Assembly (NCBI GenBank): GCA_002293585.1
Contig: DBDM01000021.1
Span: 1 to 5,224 of the forward strand
Direction of reading: 5' to 3'
Source: Bacteroidales bacterium UBA932
GTDB lineage: Bacteria > Bacteroidota > Bacteroidia > Bacteroidales > UBA932
DNA length: 5,224 nucleotides
Below, piece by piece: positions 5,025 to 5,224 of this stretch. How positions within the stretch are numbered: position 1 is the first letter of the stretch; each line of letters begins with the position of its first letter. The translations under genes and the position numbers were made by a program. Below the pieces are notes generated by a model. The model searched no databases. It saw only the letters and a list, made by a program, of their open reading frames with translations, and was not told the DNA's origin.

Positions 5025-5224
5025 ATGAAAAATCTGGAAAAGTTGTTACAGGAGTGGCGTGATGCGCAACCCTTGAGTGCCGTGCTTCAGCGACGTTTCG
5101 ATCAGTCGTTTATGATAGATTTCAACTTCAATTCCAACCATTTGGAAGGGAATACGCTCACTTATGGCCAAACCAGATTGTTATTGCTTTTTGGTACAAT
5201 AAAAGGCGAAGCCTTGTTTCGCGA
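5025..5224 (+). CDS. Fic/DOC-family protein, N-terminal part (runs off the window)
   Basis: 66 codons are visible, from MKNLEKLLQEW to GEALFR, open to the window edge. The segment FNFNSNHLEGNTLTYGQTRLLL (residues 35-54) is the recognisable N-terminal helix region of Fic-family proteins. It contains S37-N-H-L-E41-G42, which fits the (S/T)xxxE(G/N) inhibitory motif whose Glu reaches into the active site and blocks productive ATP binding. Such N-terminal motifs define class II Fic proteins. The catalytic HxFx(D/E)GNGRxxR motif would lie downstream, outside the window, so enzyme activity (usually AMP transfer to Ser, Thr or Tyr of target proteins) cannot be checked here. The start follows a TATCTTTG box at 4990-4997. 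No antitoxin gene is seen before it, as expected when the inhibitory motif is built in. Confidence 0.85.
   Translation, partial: MKNLEKLLQEWRDAQPLSAVLQRRFDQSFMIDFNFNSNHLEGNTLTYGQTRLLLLFGTIKGEALFR

Noticed and set aside
1..5224. CRISPR array, tRNA or rRNA genes, attachment sites
   Set aside because: No regularly spaced direct repeats, no cloverleaf with a TTCGA arm in a plausible context, and no rRNA-like stretch were seen on either strand.

Overview
The window looks like chromosomal DNA of a Bacteroidota bacterium. The evidence is threefold. Bacteroidota-type -7 boxes (TAnnTTTG or close variants) precede nearly every gene. Shine-Dalgarno sequences are absent or weak. The gene families are typical of the phylum: a fused SpmA/SpmB-like membrane protein, a secreted M28 peptidase ending in a porin-family beta-barrel, and CreD preceded by a short winged-helix regulator. 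I would not name a genus.

Layout. Positions 1-786 (+) hold the 3' part of a SpmAB-like Gate-domain membrane protein. It runs tail to tail into a minus-strand M28 zinc aminopeptidase gene (783-2216); both stop codons lie in one TTAA tetranucleotide. Positions 2217-2609 are a divergent intergenic region. It carries the peptidase promoter, a strongly self-complementary block (2293-2426) that looks like a minus-strand structured RNA with its own -7 box and a stem/T-run terminator, and the promoter of the next plus-strand gene. Positions 2610-3245 encode a multi-pass membrane protein of unknown function. It overlaps by ATGA the gene for a 97-residue winged-helix regulator (3242-3535). After a 63-bp gap with its own promoter comes creD (3599-4936). 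At 5025 a Fic-family gene starts and leaves the window.

How the genes may work together. The promoters ahead of the 2610 gene and ahead of creD share one arrangement: the half-sites ACTTTG, CAAAGy and ACTTTT at identical spacing, covering the -7 element and start site. The other three promoter-like sites in the window lack it. Because the gene between them encodes a winged-helix DNA-binding protein, the simplest reading is that this regulator controls both its own operon and creD, giving a small envelope-related regulon. The most unusual non-coding object is the 2293-2426 block. It can fold as a long rod-like hairpin or as a terminator hairpin, and the two share the same strand segment.
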